From DASTRU01 sp035761045 (GTDB lineage: Bacteria; Pseudomonadota; Gammaproteobacteria; Burkholderiales; Burkholderiaceae_E), in NCBI GenBank assembly GCA_035761045.1, contig DASTRU010000272.1, positions 1 to 34,055 of the forward strand: 34,055 nt of DNA, written 5' to 3'. Each line of letters opens with the position of its first letter. The stretch's first letter is position 1. Positions 33,358 to 34,055 of the stretch are shown piece after piece. The notes beneath the pieces are model-generated. The model made no database searches, was not told the origin of the DNA, and worked only from the letters and a program-made list of their open reading frames with translations. The translations under genes were made by a program, and so were the position numbers.

Positions 33358-33620
33358 GCCTGCCTCCCAAAGCGAAGGGTGATCGCCAGGTGGACCGTCG
33401 AAGATACGCCGAGTTCGCGCGTCCCAGGTGGCGTTTTCAGTATGCGCTCGCGACGAGCGGGAGTGGTGCTCAATGAAACGGTTCGTGCATTCGCGCACGT
33501 CGCGCGCCCCAGTGGCTCGAACATATCCGACGCGACGGCGAATATCTGACGCGCGTGAGGAAAACTGAGTGCGAACGACCTCCGGATCGAGCCTGCGAGG
33601 TCGAATTCTTAACGCCGTGT
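33358..33620. other. Intergenic region between the yqgE-like gene and the right-edge gene
   Basis: These 263 bases show no convincing gene; short minus-strand open frames look random. A weak inverted repeat, CGACCTC (33576-33582) with GAGGTCG (33597-33603), lies downstream of the right-edge gene but lacks a T-run. The yqgE-like promoter is probably here; no clear elements are seen. Confidence 0.4.
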
Positions 33621-34055
33621 TTACGCGTGAATCGACGAGGTTTTATCCGGCACGATCTCGCGCCAACGCTCAAGCTCCTTGCCGCGCAGCGCACGGCCAC
33701 CGACGCTGGCGATCATGTCAGCCGGCCATTTAGGCGTGCTTTTAAATAGCCAAGCGATTGTTTGGGAAATGCCCAACACGCTAAAAAACACGACCAGTAC
33801 GGGAATGAGTGCAATACCGACCAACCACACGACAAACCAGAACGGATTCCGCGTGTGTTTGAGCGCGTAAAGGATGTCCGCCCCTAACAAGTTGCTTGGG
33901 GCGAGCATCTCCCACCAACCCAAGGGCAGCGCAAGCGTGGGATGTGGCTTATCGCCCGCCTCGGCGAACAACGGGCCCTCGTGCTGCATGAAGCGCCGCG
34001 CATGCTCCCAAGTGTCGAGCAGGCGTTGAACGTTACGGGCGCTACTCGTAAATCC
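33621..34055 (-). CDS. C-terminal part of a membrane protein of unknown function (partial)
   Basis: At least 144 residues are visible. The frame stays open to the end of the window, upstream of an internal ATG at 33989, so the true start lies outside. A soluble segment with VQRLLDTWEHARRF and HPTLALPLGWWEMLAPSN is followed by a strong hydrophobic region (FWFVVWLVGIALIPVLVVFF) and then a cytosolic-looking tail with PKWPADMIASVGGRALRGKELERW. The tail layout (a hydrophobic pair, then PxWPxxI) faintly recalls DUF6708 proteins, which occur near type VI secretion genes. I cannot confirm this from the fragment. Confidence 0.6.
   Translation of the reverse strand, partial: GFTSSARNVQRLLDTWEHARRFMQHEGPLFAEAGDKPHPTLALPLGWWEMLAPSNLLGADILYALKHTRNPFWFVVWLVGIALIPVLVVFFSVLGISQTIAWLFKSTPKWPADMIASVGGRALRGKELERWREIVPDKTSSIHA

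Noticed and set aside
33576..33603. Inverted repeat CGACCTC/GAGGTCG as a terminator for the right-edge gene
   Set aside because: The loop is 14 bases and no T-run follows on the minus strand; the support is too weak for a terminator call.
1..34055. Many short GCGC-type palindromes throughout the window
   Set aside because: They follow from codon composition rich in GCG and CGC, are not consistently spaced and do not form REP-like or CRISPR-like units.

Overview
The window looks like a chromosomal segment of a GC-rich betaproteobacterium. The best evidence is the layout of housekeeping genes: rodA-mrdA-mreD-mreC-mreB is divergent from gatC-gatA-gatB, with xth, pyrE and an ampG-type permease close by. 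This arrangement is familiar from Burkholderiales and relatives. The genus cannot be named from sequence alone. No rRNA, tRNA, CRISPR array, IS element or integrase is visible.

Region 1 (1-10086, + strand) is a Pel exopolysaccharide operon, pelB-C-D-E-F-G, with what may be the last codons of pelA at the left edge. The genes are linked by ATGA-type or longer overlaps. PelD keeps a cyclic-di-GMP RxxD site in a degenerate GGDEF domain. Region 2 (10083-11913, - strand) is a bufferin operon: BufA (DUF2282 precursor), BufB (DUF692/MNIO enzyme) and BufC (DUF2063). It meets pelG tail to tail.

Region 3 (12039-16820) holds uppP (+), then on the minus strand an asparaginase II, a heptose-1-phosphate adenylyltransferase, a di-iron ferritin-like/acyl-ACP-desaturase-like protein and an AmpG-like permease. 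Region 4 (16843-18872, + strand) is a two-gene cassette: an AAA15/COG1106-type ATPase followed by a RloB-family protein, a pairing known from phage-defence systems of the AbiL/RloAB type. Its base composition is more AT-rich than its neighbours.

Region 5 (18890-27036) holds xth, pyrE, a DUF4124 protein and the rod-shape/elongasome set rodA, mrdA, mreD, mreC, mreB. With uppP and ampG nearby, much of the window concerns the cell envelope and peptidoglycan. Region 6 (27254-32718) is the gatCAB operon for glutaminyl/asparaginyl-tRNA amidation. It is interrupted between gatA and gatB by two unexpected genes: an AlbA_2 + GHKL-ATPase protein and a ParA-like ATPase without a ParB. The ParA stop overlaps the gatB start, so the operon remains translationally coupled. 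I consider this pair the best candidate for an undescribed system in the window.

Region 7 (32707-34055, - strand) holds a YqgE/AlgH protein with a signal peptide and the C-terminal end of a membrane protein that runs off the right edge.
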